Shown: positions 4,387-12,721, numbered from the stretch's first letter. The stretch is 13,491 nucleotides of DNA from F23-B02 sp963633225 (GCA_963633225.1 CAVGXR010000056.1:1-13491), one strand, 5' to 3'. Notes: generated by a model from the sequence alone, not told the origin. Translations and numbers: made by a program.

Positions 4387-6737
4387 TCGCTTACCTCCAC
4401 CGTAACGCCGCCGTCACCGGCGCTGAGATATATCCTTCGGGCGTTCTCGCCGCGGCAGTCGATGATCTTCTGCGCAATGGCATCCTCAACGTCCTTCTGT
4501 ATCGTGCGGCGCAGGTTGCGGGCACCGTATACCACCGAGTAGCTTTTCTTAACGAGGTAATCTACAAGCTCCGCGCTCCATGTCATGCTTATGCCGCGCT
4601 CGGCGATGGCATCGCGTGTTTCACCGAGCATGAGCTCGGCTATGCTGCGGAAGTTTTCCTCGGAGAGGCTGTTAAAATAGACTATCTCGTCAACGCGGTT
4701 TATAAATTCGGGGCGCAGGAAGTCGTTGAGCGCCTTGAGCGCACGCTCCTTGCCCATATCGCTGAGCGTACCGCCGAAGCCCACAGCGCCGCCCTTGGTG
4801 TTGGAGCCTGCGTTTGTCGTCATGACAATAACGGTGTTTTCAAAATTGACCGTTCTGCCCTGCGCATCGGTTATCCTGCCGTCGTCAAGTATCTGCAAAA
4901 GGATATTCAGAACGTCGGGATGCGCCTTTTCTATCTCGTCAAACAGTACGACCGAATAGGGCTTGCGGCGTATCTTCTCTGTAAGCTGGCCTGCCTCGTC
5001 ATAGCCGACGTAGCCCGGGGGCGAGCCTATGATGCGCGAGACGCTGAACTTTTCCATGAACTCGGACATATCAAGGCGTATGAGCGACTCCGGCGAGTCA
5101 AAGAGATCGGCTGCCAGCCGCTTTACAAGCTCAGTTTTGCCGACACCTGTGCCGCCGACAAAGATGAAGCTCGTCGGCTTGCGCTTTGCCTTGAGGCCTA
5201 TGCGCGAGCGCTTTACCGCAGCGCACACTGCATCTACCGCCTCATCCTGACCGACAATGTGCTCCTTCAGGCGCTTATCGAGCTCGGCAAGGCGTTCGAA
5301 CTCATCCTCGCGTATCGACGAGGCCGGTATCTTCGTCCACAGCTCGATTATGCGGGCAAGGTTATCGGTCGTAAGCTCTGGAAGACCCTCGAGCTCGAGC
5401 GAGGCAAGCTCCTGCTCGCGCTGCATCTCCTTGCTGCGAAGCTCTGCTATGCGCTCGTAGCGCTTGTCAAGCGCCTCATCCGTAAGCTCCTCGCCCTCGG
5501 GCGCGTCGGAATTCATAAGAGCCTCGCGCTCGTAGCGCAGATCATCAAGATCCTTCTGGAGCTCGGCGCGGCGGACGATGTTTTTATCCTTGAGGTTTAC
5601 GTCGGAGCAGGCCTCGTCGATGAGGTCTATCGCCTTATCCGGCAGGAAGCGGTCGCTTATATAGCGTTCGGACATTTTGACGGCCTCGGCGCACATCTCG
5701 TCGCTGATCCTGACTCCGTGGTAGTCCTCATAGTATTTTCTGATGCCCTTGAGTATCTCGATGCTGTCGGCTACCGAGGGCTCGTTTATCGTAACGGGCT
5801 GGAATCTGCGCTCGAGCGCGGAGTCCTTTTCGATGTGCTTGCGGTACTCGGTGAAGGTAGTCGCGCCGATGACCTGTATCTCTCCGCGTGAAAGTGCCGG
5901 CTTTAGGATATTGGCCGCGTTCATGCTGCCCTCCGCGTCACCCGCGCCGACGATATTGTGCACCTCGTCGATAACGAGAATTATATTTCCCTGCTTGCGC
6001 ACCTCCTCGATAAGACCCTTCATGCGGCTTTCAAACTGTCCCCTGAACTGAGTTCCGGCGACGAGAGCCGTAAGGTCAAGAAGATGCACCTCCTTGTCAC
6101 GCAGCTTATACGGCACATCACCCCGTGCGATGCGCTGGGCAAGCCCCTCCGCAACGGCGGTTTTGCCGACGCCCGGCTCGCCGATGAGACAGGGATTGTT
6201 CTTCTGGCGGCGGTTGAGGATCTGGATAACACGCTCAAGCTCCTCCTCGCGGCCTATCATATTATCAAGCTTCCCCGCTCTGGCGCGTTCCGTGAGATTT
6301 ATGCAGTAATTGTCCAGATACTTGCGTTTGGGAGGCTTTGCACCCTCCTTCTGCGGCTGCTGAGCTGCTGAGCTGCCGTTGCTGCCGCCGTTCTCGGCGG
6401 GAACATTGCCGCCGTTGCCGAAAAGCCTGTTAAGAAACGGGAAGGTCGCGGTCTTTCCGTCGTCATCCCCCTCCGAGTCCGAATCGCTGTCGGGATCGGG
6501 GCTCATATCCATAAGGCTCTCGACACCGTTCAAGGCGTTCATCATTTCACCGCTGAGGTTATCGAGATCCTCGTCGGATATACCCATTTTTTCGATCATA
6601 TCGTCAACAGGCTTTATATGAAGCTCTTTTGCGCATTTAAGGCACAGGCCCTCGTTTTTCTGAACTCCGTTCTCAAGCTTCGTTATAAACACGACAGCGA
6701 CGTTCTTGCCGCAGCGTGAACACATTTTTGCTTGCAT
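4383..6737 (-). CDS. ClpE-like AAA+ unfoldase, ATP-binding subunit of Clp protease
   Basis: A 784-residue HSP100 protein. The N-terminus has a four-cysteine zinc module (Cys6-x2-Cys9 and Cys32-x2-Cys35) in place of the ClpC N-domain, as in ClpE and McsA-like proteins. An unusual acidic Asp/Ser and Gly/Asn/Ser linker follows (about 78-135). AAA1 has Walker A GEPGVGKT (186-193), Walker B VIDE (255-258) and pore segment QFRGQFE. A charged middle region (about 390-450) precedes AAA2 with Walker A GGTGVGKT (528-535), pore loop GYVGYD and Walker B VVLFDE (596-601). VGF at 652-654 matches the ClpP-docking loop. It should unfold substrates for ClpP in the cytosol. The start has GGGGGA upstream. No CtsR-type repeat is visible directly upstream. 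Confidence 0.9.
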   Translation of the reverse strand: MQAKMCSRCGKNVAVVFITKLENGVQKNEGLCLKCAKELHIKPVDDMIEKMGISDEDLDNLSGEMMNALNGVESLMDMSPDPDSDSDSEGDDDGKTATFPFLNRLFGNGGNVPAENGGSNGSSAAQQPQKEGAKPPKRKYLDNYCINLTERARAGKLDNMIGREEELERVIQILNRRQKNNPCLIGEPGVGKTAVAEGLAQRIARGDVPYKLRDKEVHLLDLTALVAGTQFRGQFESRMKGLIEEVRKQGNIILVIDEVHNIVGAGDAEGSMNAANILKPALSRGEIQVIGATTFTEYRKHIEKDSALERRFQPVTINEPSVADSIEILKGIRKYYEDYHGVRISDEMCAEAVKMSERYISDRFLPDKAIDLIDEACSDVNLKDKNIVRRAELQKDLDDLRYEREALMNSDAPEGEELTDEALDKRYERIAELRSKEMQREQELASLELEGLPELTTDNLARIIELWTKIPASSIREDEFERLAELDKRLKEHIVGQDEAVDAVCAAVKRSRIGLKAKRKPTSFIFVGGTGVGKTELVKRLAADLFDSPESLIRLDMSEFMEKFSVSRIIGSPPGYVGYDEAGQLTEKIRRKPYSVVLFDEIEKAHPDVLNILLQILDDGRITDAQGRTVNFENTVIVMTTNAGSNTKGGAVGFGGTLSDMGKERALKALNDFLRPEFINRVDEIVYFNSLSEENFRSIAELMLGETRDAIAERGISMTWSAELVDYLVKKSYSVVYGARNLRRTIQKDVEDAIAQKIIDCRGENARRIYLSAGDGGVTVEVSE

Positions 6738-6754
6738 TGTTTATCCCCCAATCA

Positions 6755-7462
6755 CTAAAATATTTTGTCGGCCACATTGCCCAGCGCGAGGAAAAATCTG
6801 CTGAACAGGCCGTCGTCCAATGTCGTTTTGCCGATAATATTGCCGCAGAAGCTCAAAAGCCAGCACAGGCATATGCAGTATGCAAAGCCGCGCAGGAAGC
6901 CAAATGCGGCACCTCCGTAGAGGTCAAGCTCGTCGTTATCGCGTATGCGGAAGCGCAGTGCGAATATTTGCTTTATAAGCGATATAAAGAGCATTATAAT
7001 CGGGAAAAATATAAGCGAGCATATCGCGTAGGCAAGCGCCTCGCTTCCCGCGTGAGCCGCTGCCGTCGTCGCGTCTATCTCATATTCGGCGTATACCCTC
7101 TGCGCGTTGCCGCAGTAGTTAATGGCACGCTGTCCGTCAAAGCCGAGGCTCTCAAGGCAGCTTTCCGTATACGGAGCCAAGAGCTCCGGCGATTGGCTTA
7201 TGCTCTCCTCGATGCGCGTTTCGTCAATTCCGGCGTGCCGCGCAGCCTCCTCCTCGAGCTGCGAGTCTATATATCCCGCAAGCAGAGGGCGCAGCGGATA
7301 CGCCATTGACGGCGCTGCGCTTGAAGCGATCAGCAGTGCTGCGGAAACGCTGATGATAACGGCGGCAAGGCTTATCGCCGCGTTTATAGCTCCGCGCCTG
7401 TATCCGCGCCATGTACAATAGAATATTATTAGCAGCAGACTCAGTTCAATTACAAATCTCAT
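6755..7462 (-). CDS. CvpA-like membrane protein
   Basis: A 235-residue membrane protein with two N-terminal helices (about 3-17 and 27-47). A soluble stretch of about 90 residues follows (50-140) that is likely outside the cell, and then two more helices (about 143-163 and 185-208). The arrangement, the GYRRG loop after the first helix and the C-terminal YGGAAFGFLRGFAYCICLCWLL block (in two pieces) match CvpA/colicin V production family proteins, whose molecular role is still poorly known. The large central insert is longer than in typical 160-180 residue CvpA. The start overlaps the lipoprotein stop in ATGA, and the stop lies 17 bases before the clpE-like ATG. Confidence 0.7.
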   Translation of the reverse strand: MRFVIELSLLLIIFYCTWRGYRRGAINAAISLAAVIISVSAALLIASSAAPSMAYPLRPLLAGYIDSQLEEEAARHAGIDETRIEESISQSPELLAPYTESCLESLGFDGQRAINYCGNAQRVYAEYEIDATTAAAHAGSEALAYAICSLIFFPIIMLFISLIKQIFALRFRIRDNDELDLYGGAAFGFLRGFAYCICLCWLLSFCGNIIGKTTLDDGLFSRFFLALGNVADKIF

Positions 7463-8448
7463 GAGTTCTTCATTTCCACACTCCCGCCGCCGACGGCAAT
7501 GATATCGCCGTCATCGGAAAGCAGCACCATACTTGCTCCCGATGCATCTTCCGTGCGCAGGAGCTTTCCTTCAGCGCTGTACACGCTCACCTCGTTCTGC
7601 GTGAGCAGCGCTGTCTTATCGTTCCGGCAGTCGAGATACCAGAGCCCGCTGCCGGCAGATATCCTGTTTTTGATACCAAGGCTGTCGTCAAGGAAATACA
7701 CGTCGGTTTTTTCATCTCCGTCATCTGCGCTCACCTCTATTATGAGCCTCCTGTCAAGCAGCCCGAATTTACCTGTAATTTTGCCGGAAAACTCGCGTTT
7801 TCCTTTGATCTTAGCCTTATCGTCGCAGACATACGCGCAGCTGCCGCCGATGCAGCAGACCCGCTCGCCAAGCCAGACGATATCTCGCAGTCCCTGACAG
7901 TCAAACGAGCCGCGCTCTTCCTTGCTGTCGAGCGAGAAAAGGCGCACAGCCTCATCGGTCAGCACTGCAAGCCTTCCTCCGTCCGGCGAGACGGCGGCGC
8001 TTATAGGAGTCTGATGTGCGCTGTACCATTTGTACACCGGCTTTTTATCCGGCGAGTACACCGTTACGCTGCCCATATAGCCGGGCTCATCTGTGCACAG
8101 GGCAAGATACCCCGTTTCGGAAAGCGCTGCGCTTATGACAGCTCCCGAAGCGCTTATCAGCTCTCCGTCGGAGAACACAAGGCTTTGTCCGCCCTCGGCA
8201 TAGGCTGCGGCAAGGGAGCCGTTCTTTGTTATGTGCACGGTGCCGGGCTCAAGCGTATGCTCAAAAATGAGCTCTCCAGAGCCGTCAAAGCATTTGACAG
8301 CGCAGCGCCTGACCGTGAACAGTCCGGCATCGCACAGGGCGGCAGCGTCTGCCTCACCGCAGATAAACGAATCGGAAAGCTGTGCCTTTGGAGTGCAGGC
8401 GCACAGCGCAAGGCAAACGGCAGCGGCTAAGATCAGTATTCTTTTCAT
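7459..8448 (-). CDS. Putative lipoprotein with beta-propeller-like repeats
   Basis: A 329-residue exported protein. The start MKRILILAAAVCLALCAC is a lipoprotein signal with the probable acylated Cys18 (LCAC; the cysteine at -2 is slightly unusual). The rest is rich in beta-strand units of about 40 residues with recurrent patterns such as LSETGYLALCTDE, VSPDGGRLAVLTDEAVRLFSLD and LSDDGDIIAVGGG, like WD40/PQQ-type propeller blades. This resembles the DUF5711-type proteins of Clostridia. No catalytic motif is seen, so a binding or scaffolding role at the outer face of the membrane is the modest inference. It is translationally coupled to the CvpA-like gene by an ATGA overlap, so the two may act together. 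The ribosome site (AAGGA, 12 bases away) is weak. Confidence 0.7.
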   Translation of the reverse strand: MKRILILAAAVCLALCACTPKAQLSDSFICGEADAAALCDAGLFTVRRCAVKCFDGSGELIFEHTLEPGTVHITKNGSLAAAYAEGGQSLVFSDGELISASGAVISAALSETGYLALCTDEPGYMGSVTVYSPDKKPVYKWYSAHQTPISAAVSPDGGRLAVLTDEAVRLFSLDSKEERGSFDCQGLRDIVWLGERVCCIGGSCAYVCDDKAKIKGKREFSGKITGKFGLLDRRLIIEVSADDGDEKTDVYFLDDSLGIKNRISAGSGLWYLDCRNDKTALLTQNEVSVYSAEGKLLRTEDASGASMVLLSDDGDIIAVGGGSVEMKNS

Positions 8449-8455
8449 CAGATAT

Positions 8456-9223
8456 TCAGTCCTTCAGCATCATGATACCGGCCGGACCTTCATACCACAC
8501 TCTGTTTAAATACAAGCCCTGCGGCGGCATCGTCGGCCCTGTGAGCCGCCGGTCGCCGAGTTCGAGGAGCTTGGGGATATCCTCGGGTTCTATCTTCCCG
8601 TAGGAGGCATACACCAGCGTTCCGACTATGGCGCGGCACATGTTGTACAAAAAGCCGTTGGCACAGACGGAAACCGTGATGAGATCATCCGTTTTCTCGG
8701 CTGTGCAGCTGTAGACCGTGCGAACGGTGGTCTTGGTCACTGTTCCGAGCGAGCGCACAGCGGCAAAATCATGTGTGCCTTCAAAGGCTTTGGCCGCCGC
8801 CTGCATCCTTTCCATGTCCAGCTTCTGCGGGTAAAAGCAGGCGCGCTTTTCAAGGAAGGGATCACGGATGTTTGAATTGTGTATCTTATAAATATACTCT
8901 TTTTTCACGCATGAGGATATGGCGTTGAAGCGCTCGTCCACCTCAACGGCATCCACGACCGCGATATCGTCCGGCAGGCGCGAATTTGCAGCCAGCGGGA
9001 AGCGGTCTATCGGTATGCGGCAGTCGGTGCGCAGGTTTGCACAGTAGCGCAGAGCGTGAACACCGGCATCCGTGCGCCCGCAGCCTGTGAGCTTTACGGG
9101 ATGCTCACATATCCTTGAGAGCGCATCCTGCACCGTGCTGCACACTGAAACGTCGTTTTTCTGCACCTGCCAGCCGTGATAGCGGCTGCCGTCATAGCGA
9201 AGGCGCAAGGCAATGTTTCTCAT
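8456..9223 (-). CDS. truA: tRNA pseudouridine synthase A
   Basis: A 255-residue enzyme that converts uridine to pseudouridine at positions 38-40 of the tRNA anticodon stem-loop. The catalytic aspartate is Asp52 in CGRTDAGVHAL. Other TruA motifs are the start LRYDGSRYHGWQ, FNAISSCVKKEYIYKI, and FLYNMCRAIVGTLV followed by LTGPTMPPQGLYL near the C-terminus. The length matches the family (245-260). The start ATG at 9223 is preceded by AGGGCGGAG. The gene directly follows ecfT by 10 bases, the order ecfA1-ecfA2-ecfT-truA seen widely in Firmicutes. The ribosomal protein genes rplM-rpsI that often follow truA are absent and are replaced by the lipoprotein gene. Confidence 0.96.
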   Translation of the reverse strand: MRNIALRLRYDGSRYHGWQVQKNDVSVCSTVQDALSRICEHPVKLTGCGRTDAGVHALRYCANLRTDCRIPIDRFPLAANSRLPDDIAVVDAVEVDERFNAISSCVKKEYIYKIHNSNIRDPFLEKRACFYPQKLDMERMQAAAKAFEGTHDFAAVRSLGTVTKTTVRTVYSCTAEKTDDLITVSVCANGFLYNMCRAIVGTLVYASYGKIEPEDIPKLLELGDRRLTGPTMPPQGLYLNRVWYEGPAGIMMLKD

Positions 9224-9233
9224 CGCTCCGCCC

Positions 9234-10031
9234 TCAAAGTCCGAAGTGCTTCATGACAAAGACCGCCGTGAGGAACACAGCTCCGAGCAGCAGCGCAGCA
9301 GCGTCGATGCCCTGCATTCTGAGCTGCTTCATTCTCGTCCTGCCCTTGCCGCCGTGATAGCAGCGGCTTTCCATGGCAACTGCCAGCTCGTCAGCGCGGC
9401 GGAAGGCCGATACGAACAGAGGAACGAGTATCGGCAGCAGCGCCTTTGCGCGCTGAAACAGGTTGCCGCTGTCGAAATCCGCGCCGCGTGCCTTCTGCGC
9501 GGACATGATCTTGTCTGTCTCCTCGATGAGCGTCGGGATGAATCTTAGTGCCATGCTCATCATCATGCTCATCTCGTGCACGGGTATCTTTATCTTCTTG
9601 AGCGGACCCATCATTATCTCAAGCCCGTCGGTGAGCGCAATGGGGCTGGTCGTGTACGTCAGCATAAATGTTCCGACAATGAGAAGGATGATGCGCAGAG
9701 ACATCATGACCGCACGCTCAATGCCCTCCCAGGTTATTATCCAGCCCTCTATTACGGGCGTGCCGCCGGTGTAGAAGATATTGAGCAGCGCCGTCAGAAT
9801 GATGATTATGATAACAGGCTTGAGACCCTTGAGCGCCGCCTTGGGCTTTATCTTCGACACAGCCATGCTCAGCGCCGTTACGAGGATCACAAAGGCATAG
9901 CCGGCAAAACCCACGCAGTTAAAGAGCCCAACTATATACACGGCTACCAGCAGCAGCTTTGTTCTGGGGTCGAGCCTGTGTGCAACGGTATCCCCCGGAA
10001 AGTACTGGCCGAGAGTTATGTCTTTAAGCAT
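9234..10031 (-). CDS. ecfT: Energy-coupling factor transporter transmembrane protein EcfT
   Basis: A 265-residue T component (CbiQ family) of an ECF vitamin or metal transporter. It links the two ATPases to interchangeable substrate-binding S proteins. Membrane helices lie near 25-38, 42-59, 70-86, 110-126 and 245-261. Two cytoplasmic coupling motifs are present: AQKARGADF (178-186) and AMESRCY (219-225), the latter a close variant of the usual AMEARGY/AMESRGY. The gene overlaps the end of ecfA2 by 8 bases, which suggests coupled translation. No S-component gene is in the window, as expected of group II modules, where S units are scattered. Confidence 0.95.
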   Translation of the reverse strand: MLKDITLGQYFPGDTVAHRLDPRTKLLLVAVYIVGLFNCVGFAGYAFVILVTALSMAVSKIKPKAALKGLKPVIIIIILTALLNIFYTGGTPVIEGWIITWEGIERAVMMSLRIILLIVGTFMLTYTTSPIALTDGLEIMMGPLKKIKIPVHEMSMMMSMALRFIPTLIEETDKIMSAQKARGADFDSGNLFQRAKALLPILVPLFVSAFRRADELAVAMESRCYHGGKGRTRMKQLRMQGIDAAALLLGAVFLTAVFVMKHFGL

Positions 10032-10890
10032 TGCGTCCGGCCTCCTTTTTTAGCTTCAGGAGCTCCGCCAGAAGCTGCTCGTTTGTGTAGATAGAGCCTT
10101 TTATCATAAGCCCCTGCTCACGCAGTGCAGCGGCTATCTGCGTCGGTGCGGGAACGGACAGGCCGATATCGGAAAGCTCTTTGGGGTTTGAAAACACCGC
10201 TTCGGGCGTTCCGTCAAAGCGTATCTCTCCGTGATTAAAGACTATCAGCCTGTCGGCTATCTTCGCAACATCATCCATGCTGTGGCTGACTATAACGACG
10301 GTAGAGCCCGTTTTTTCACGGTAGTCGCAGATGGTCTTGAGTATTCTCCGGCAGCCCGCCGGATCGAGTCCCGCAGTCGGCTCATCGAGGATGAGGACCC
10401 CCGGGCGCATTGCGATAACTCCCGCTATGGCGACCCTGCGCTTCTGTCCGCCGGAGAGCTCCAGCGGCGAGCGCTCGAAAAGGCCTTCGTCCACGCCGAC
10501 GAGGGCTGCGGCCTCGCGCACACGCTCGTCTATCTCGCTTTCGGAGAGCTTCATATTCTTCGGGCCGAAGGCAATGTCCGCGTACACCGTTTCCTCAAAA
10601 AGCTGGTACTCGGGATATTGGAACACGAGGCCGACCTTGAATCTCACATCACGGGAGGCGGATTTATCGCCGTTTATATCAACGCCGTCAACATGCACCG
10701 TGCCGCTCGTCGGAACAAGCAGGCCGTTCAGATGCTGGATGAAGGTGCTCTTGCCCGAGCCCGTGTGGCCGATGAGTCCGACCAGCTGGCCGTGCGGTAT
10801 CTCGACGTTAACGTCGTTTATCGCTATCTTTTCAAAGGGCGTGTCCGCGCTGTAAACATGGCTCAGACTGCTTACTTTTATATCTGACAT
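10024..10890 (-). CDS. ecfA2: Energy-coupling factor transporter ATPase EcfA2
   Basis: A 288-residue ABC ATPase that forms a heterodimer with EcfA1 and powers group II ECF uptake. Motifs in order are Walker A GHTGSGKS (41-48), Q-loop VFQYPEYQLF (Gln91), signature LSGGQ (145-149), Walker B VLILDE (165-170) and H-loop His203 in IVSHSMDD. The QYPEYQLFEETV segment is typical of EcfA2. The C-terminal extension beyond the core (about 225-288) matches the dimerisation tail of EcfA proteins. It starts 1 base after the ecfA1 stop (AAGGA upstream) and overlaps ecfT by 8 bases, so the three subunits should be made in fixed ratio. Confidence 0.95.
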   Translation of the reverse strand: MSDIKVSSLSHVYSADTPFEKIAINDVNVEIPHGQLVGLIGHTGSGKSTFIQHLNGLLVPTSGTVHVDGVDINGDKSASRDVRFKVGLVFQYPEYQLFEETVYADIAFGPKNMKLSESEIDERVREAAALVGVDEGLFERSPLELSGGQKRRVAIAGVIAMRPGVLILDEPTAGLDPAGCRRILKTICDYREKTGSTVVIVSHSMDDVAKIADRLIVFNHGEIRFDGTPEAVFSNPKELSDIGLSVPAPTQIAAALREQGLMIKGSIYTNEQLLAELLKLKKEAGRNA

Positions 10891-10891
10891 A

Positions 10892-11725
10892 CTATTTTAA
10901 TTCCTTTGCGATTTCCTTTGCGCATTCGGAAATTCCGAGCGCCGTCAGCGGCAGGTCAAAGCCGTTTTTATTGAGCTCATACATGAGCTCGGTCGTTGCG
11001 GGCACGGTGAGCCCCTCGTTTTTCATGAGCTCGACCTGCGAAAACACCCTTTCGGGGCTGTCGTCGGCGATAACATGGCCGTTTGACATGACGACTACGC
11101 GGTCGGCTCCTATGCACTCGGACATATGATGCGTTATCAGGACTACCGTTATGCCCTTTTCGCGGCATAGCTTGGTTACGGTATCTATTACCTCCGCCCT
11201 GCCCTTTGGGTCGAGCATGGCCGTCGGCTCGTCGAGCACGATGACCTCAGGCTGCATTGCGATAACGCCTGCTATCGCAACGCGCTGCTTCTGTCCGCCG
11301 GACAGAAGGTGCGGCGCATGGAGGCGGAACTCGTACATATCCACCTGACGCAGGGCGTTATCAACGCGCCGGCGTATCTCCTCCGGCGCAACGCCGAGGT
11401 TTTCGGGTGCAAATGCAACATCGTCCTCGACTACGTTTGCAACTATCTGGTTATCGGGGTTTTGGAACACCATGCCGACCGTGCTGCGGATATCAAGAAG
11501 CCTGTCCTCATCGGCGGTACTCATGCCGTTAACGAGCACCTCGCCCTCGGAGGGCGTGAGGATAGCGTTTAAGTGCTTTGCAAGCGTGCTCTTTCCTGAG
11601 CCGTTATGCCCCAGCACCGCGACAAAGCTGCCCTTTTCTATGTCAAGCGATACTCCGCACAGGCTCTCAAGCTCATCGCCCGGATATGTGTAATGCAGGT
11701 TTTTTATGCTGATTATACTGCTCAT
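10892..11725 (-). CDS. ecfA1: Energy-coupling factor transporter ATPase EcfA1
   Basis: A 277-residue ABC ATPase, partner of EcfA2. Motifs are Walker A GHNGSGKS (39-46), Q-loop VFQNPDNQIVANVVEDDVAF (Gln88), signature LSGGQ (141-145), Walker B VIVLDE (161-166) and H-loop His199 in LITHHMSE. The NPDNQIV segment is characteristic of EcfA1. The reading frame stays open for 77 codons further upstream, but that part lies over the methyltransferase gene in another frame and does not resemble an ATPase. The ATG at 11725 is 2 bases after the methyltransferase stop and begins with the conserved ISIKNLHYTYPG. Two divergent ATPases followed by EcfT define a group II ECF module. Confidence 0.96.
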   Translation of the reverse strand: MSSIISIKNLHYTYPGDELESLCGVSLDIEKGSFVAVLGHNGSGKSTLAKHLNAILTPSEGEVLVNGMSTADEDRLLDIRSTVGMVFQNPDNQIVANVVEDDVAFAPENLGVAPEEIRRRVDNALRQVDMYEFRLHAPHLLSGGQKQRVAIAGVIAMQPEVIVLDEPTAMLDPKGRAEVIDTVTKLCREKGITVVLITHHMSECIGADRVVVMSNGHVIADDSPERVFSQVELMKNEGLTVPATTELMYELNKNGFDLPLTALGISECAKEIAKELK

Positions 11726-11727
11726 TC

Positions 11728-12591
11728 TCAGTCCCTTTCCCACCGGCAGGTCGCGCCGCAGGGCAGCACGAGGCCGGAATCGGTGACGGGCAGGCCAAGC
11801 TCGCGGCTTTCCGAGCGTCCGCCGAATTTTTTGGTGAATATGCTTTCGGTGACATAGGACAGCACCGAGGGCGACAGACCCGTTGTGTAGGAATTTATTA
11901 TTACAAACAGCGGATCGTCGGACAGTACGCCCGCGCACAGCGAAACGAAGGGCCACAGATTCTGCTCAAGCTTCCACACCTCGCCGCCGGGTCCGCGTCC
12001 GTAGGACGGAGGATCCATGATAACGGCATCGTACCTTCTGCCTCTGCGTATCTCGCGCTCGACAAACTTCGCGCAGTCATCAACTATCCAGCGTATTGGC
12101 GCATCCGACAGCCCTGACGCAGCGGCGTTTTCCCTTCCCCACGCGACCATACCCTTGGCAGCGTCCACATGGCACACGCTCGCGCCCGCCTTTGCACAGG
12201 CAATGCTTGCCGCGCCCGTATACGCAAAAAGGTTCAGGACGCTTACCGGCCTGCCGGCAGAGCGGATCTTCTGCATGGCATAGTCCCAGTTGCAGGCCTG
12301 CTCGGGGAAAAGGCCGGTGTGCTTGAAGTTCATGGGCTTTACGTTGAACGTAAGCTCCCCGTAATTTATTCTCCAGCTTGCCGGAAGTCCGCCCTTGTCC
12401 CATGCTCCGCCGCCGGTCTGACTTCTGCGATAGCGCGCATCGCGCATACTCCATCTTGCATCCGTGCGCGGCGTGTCCCATATGGCCTGCGGGTCGGGAC
12501 GAACGAGGTAAAACCTGCCCCAGCGCTCAAGCTTTTCACCCTTTGAGCAGTCGATGAGCTCAAAGTCCTGCCATTTATCCGATATCCACAT
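11728..12591 (-). CDS. Class I SAM-dependent methyltransferase (RlmI/RlmK-like, probably rRNA)
   Basis: A protein of about 287 residues with a small N-terminal beta-rich part (KWQDFELIDCSKGEKLERWG) and a Rossmann methyltransferase domain. Motif I is LNLFAYTGAASIACAKAG. The acidic loop HVDAAKGM and VDDCAKFVERE follow, then the catalytic-type DPPSYGRG. Close families methylate 23S rRNA (RlmI/RlmK), so an rRNA target is likely but unproven. The start is uncertain. ATG at 12591 has AGG 7 bases upstream and fits the usual short lead before WxDFELID. ATGs at 12597 and 12636 are in frame, but the stretch between them is AT-rich and promoter-like. It is the first gene of the long leftward operon, placed just before ecfA1. 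Confidence 0.88.
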   Translation of the reverse strand: MWISDKWQDFELIDCSKGEKLERWGRFYLVRPDPQAIWDTPRTDARWSMRDARYRRSQTGGGAWDKGGLPASWRINYGELTFNVKPMNFKHTGLFPEQACNWDYAMQKIRSAGRPVSVLNLFAYTGAASIACAKAGASVCHVDAAKGMVAWGRENAAASGLSDAPIRWIVDDCAKFVEREIRRGRRYDAVIMDPPSYGRGPGGEVWKLEQNLWPFVSLCAGVLSDDPLFVIINSYTTGLSPSVLSYVTESIFTKKFGGRSESRELGLPVTDSGLVLPCGATCRWERD

Positions 12592-12626
12592 AAACATACC
12601 TGACCCATTATAAATTATATCATTGT

Positions 12627-12655
12627 ATTTTAGCATTTTTCCGCTTCATAAGCAA
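12627..12655 (-). promoter_or_regulatory. Candidate promoter of the twelve-gene leftward operon
   Basis: On the minus strand TTGCTT (12650-12655), a 17-base spacer and TAAAAT (12627-12632) match 3/6 and 5/6 of the SigA boxes. Two TATAAT hexamers (12614-12619 and 12607-12612) lie just downstream and could serve instead, but with poor -35 boxes. A start near 12620 would give a short leader before the ATGs at 12597/12591. This is the only intergenic space of real size upstream of the operon. Confidence 0.38.
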
Positions 12656-12721
12656 GAAAAAACCGTTCACAATTTCGAGACTGCATATATATAAATTTTT
12701 AGTTATATTTTTAAAAAGTTC

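Noticed and set aside
3457..5891. Long plus-strand open frames (3457-4542 and 4920-5891) opposite the PLP enzyme and clpE-like genes
   Set aside because: Both lie antisense to clearly conserved proteins. Their translations show no recognisable domain, and long antisense frames are expected from the GC-rich codon use of the real genes.
11726..11956. N-terminal extension of EcfA1 by 77 codons
   Set aside because: The segment lies over the methyltransferase gene in another frame, and the ATPase fold starts at ISIKNLHYTYPG right after the ATG at 11725.
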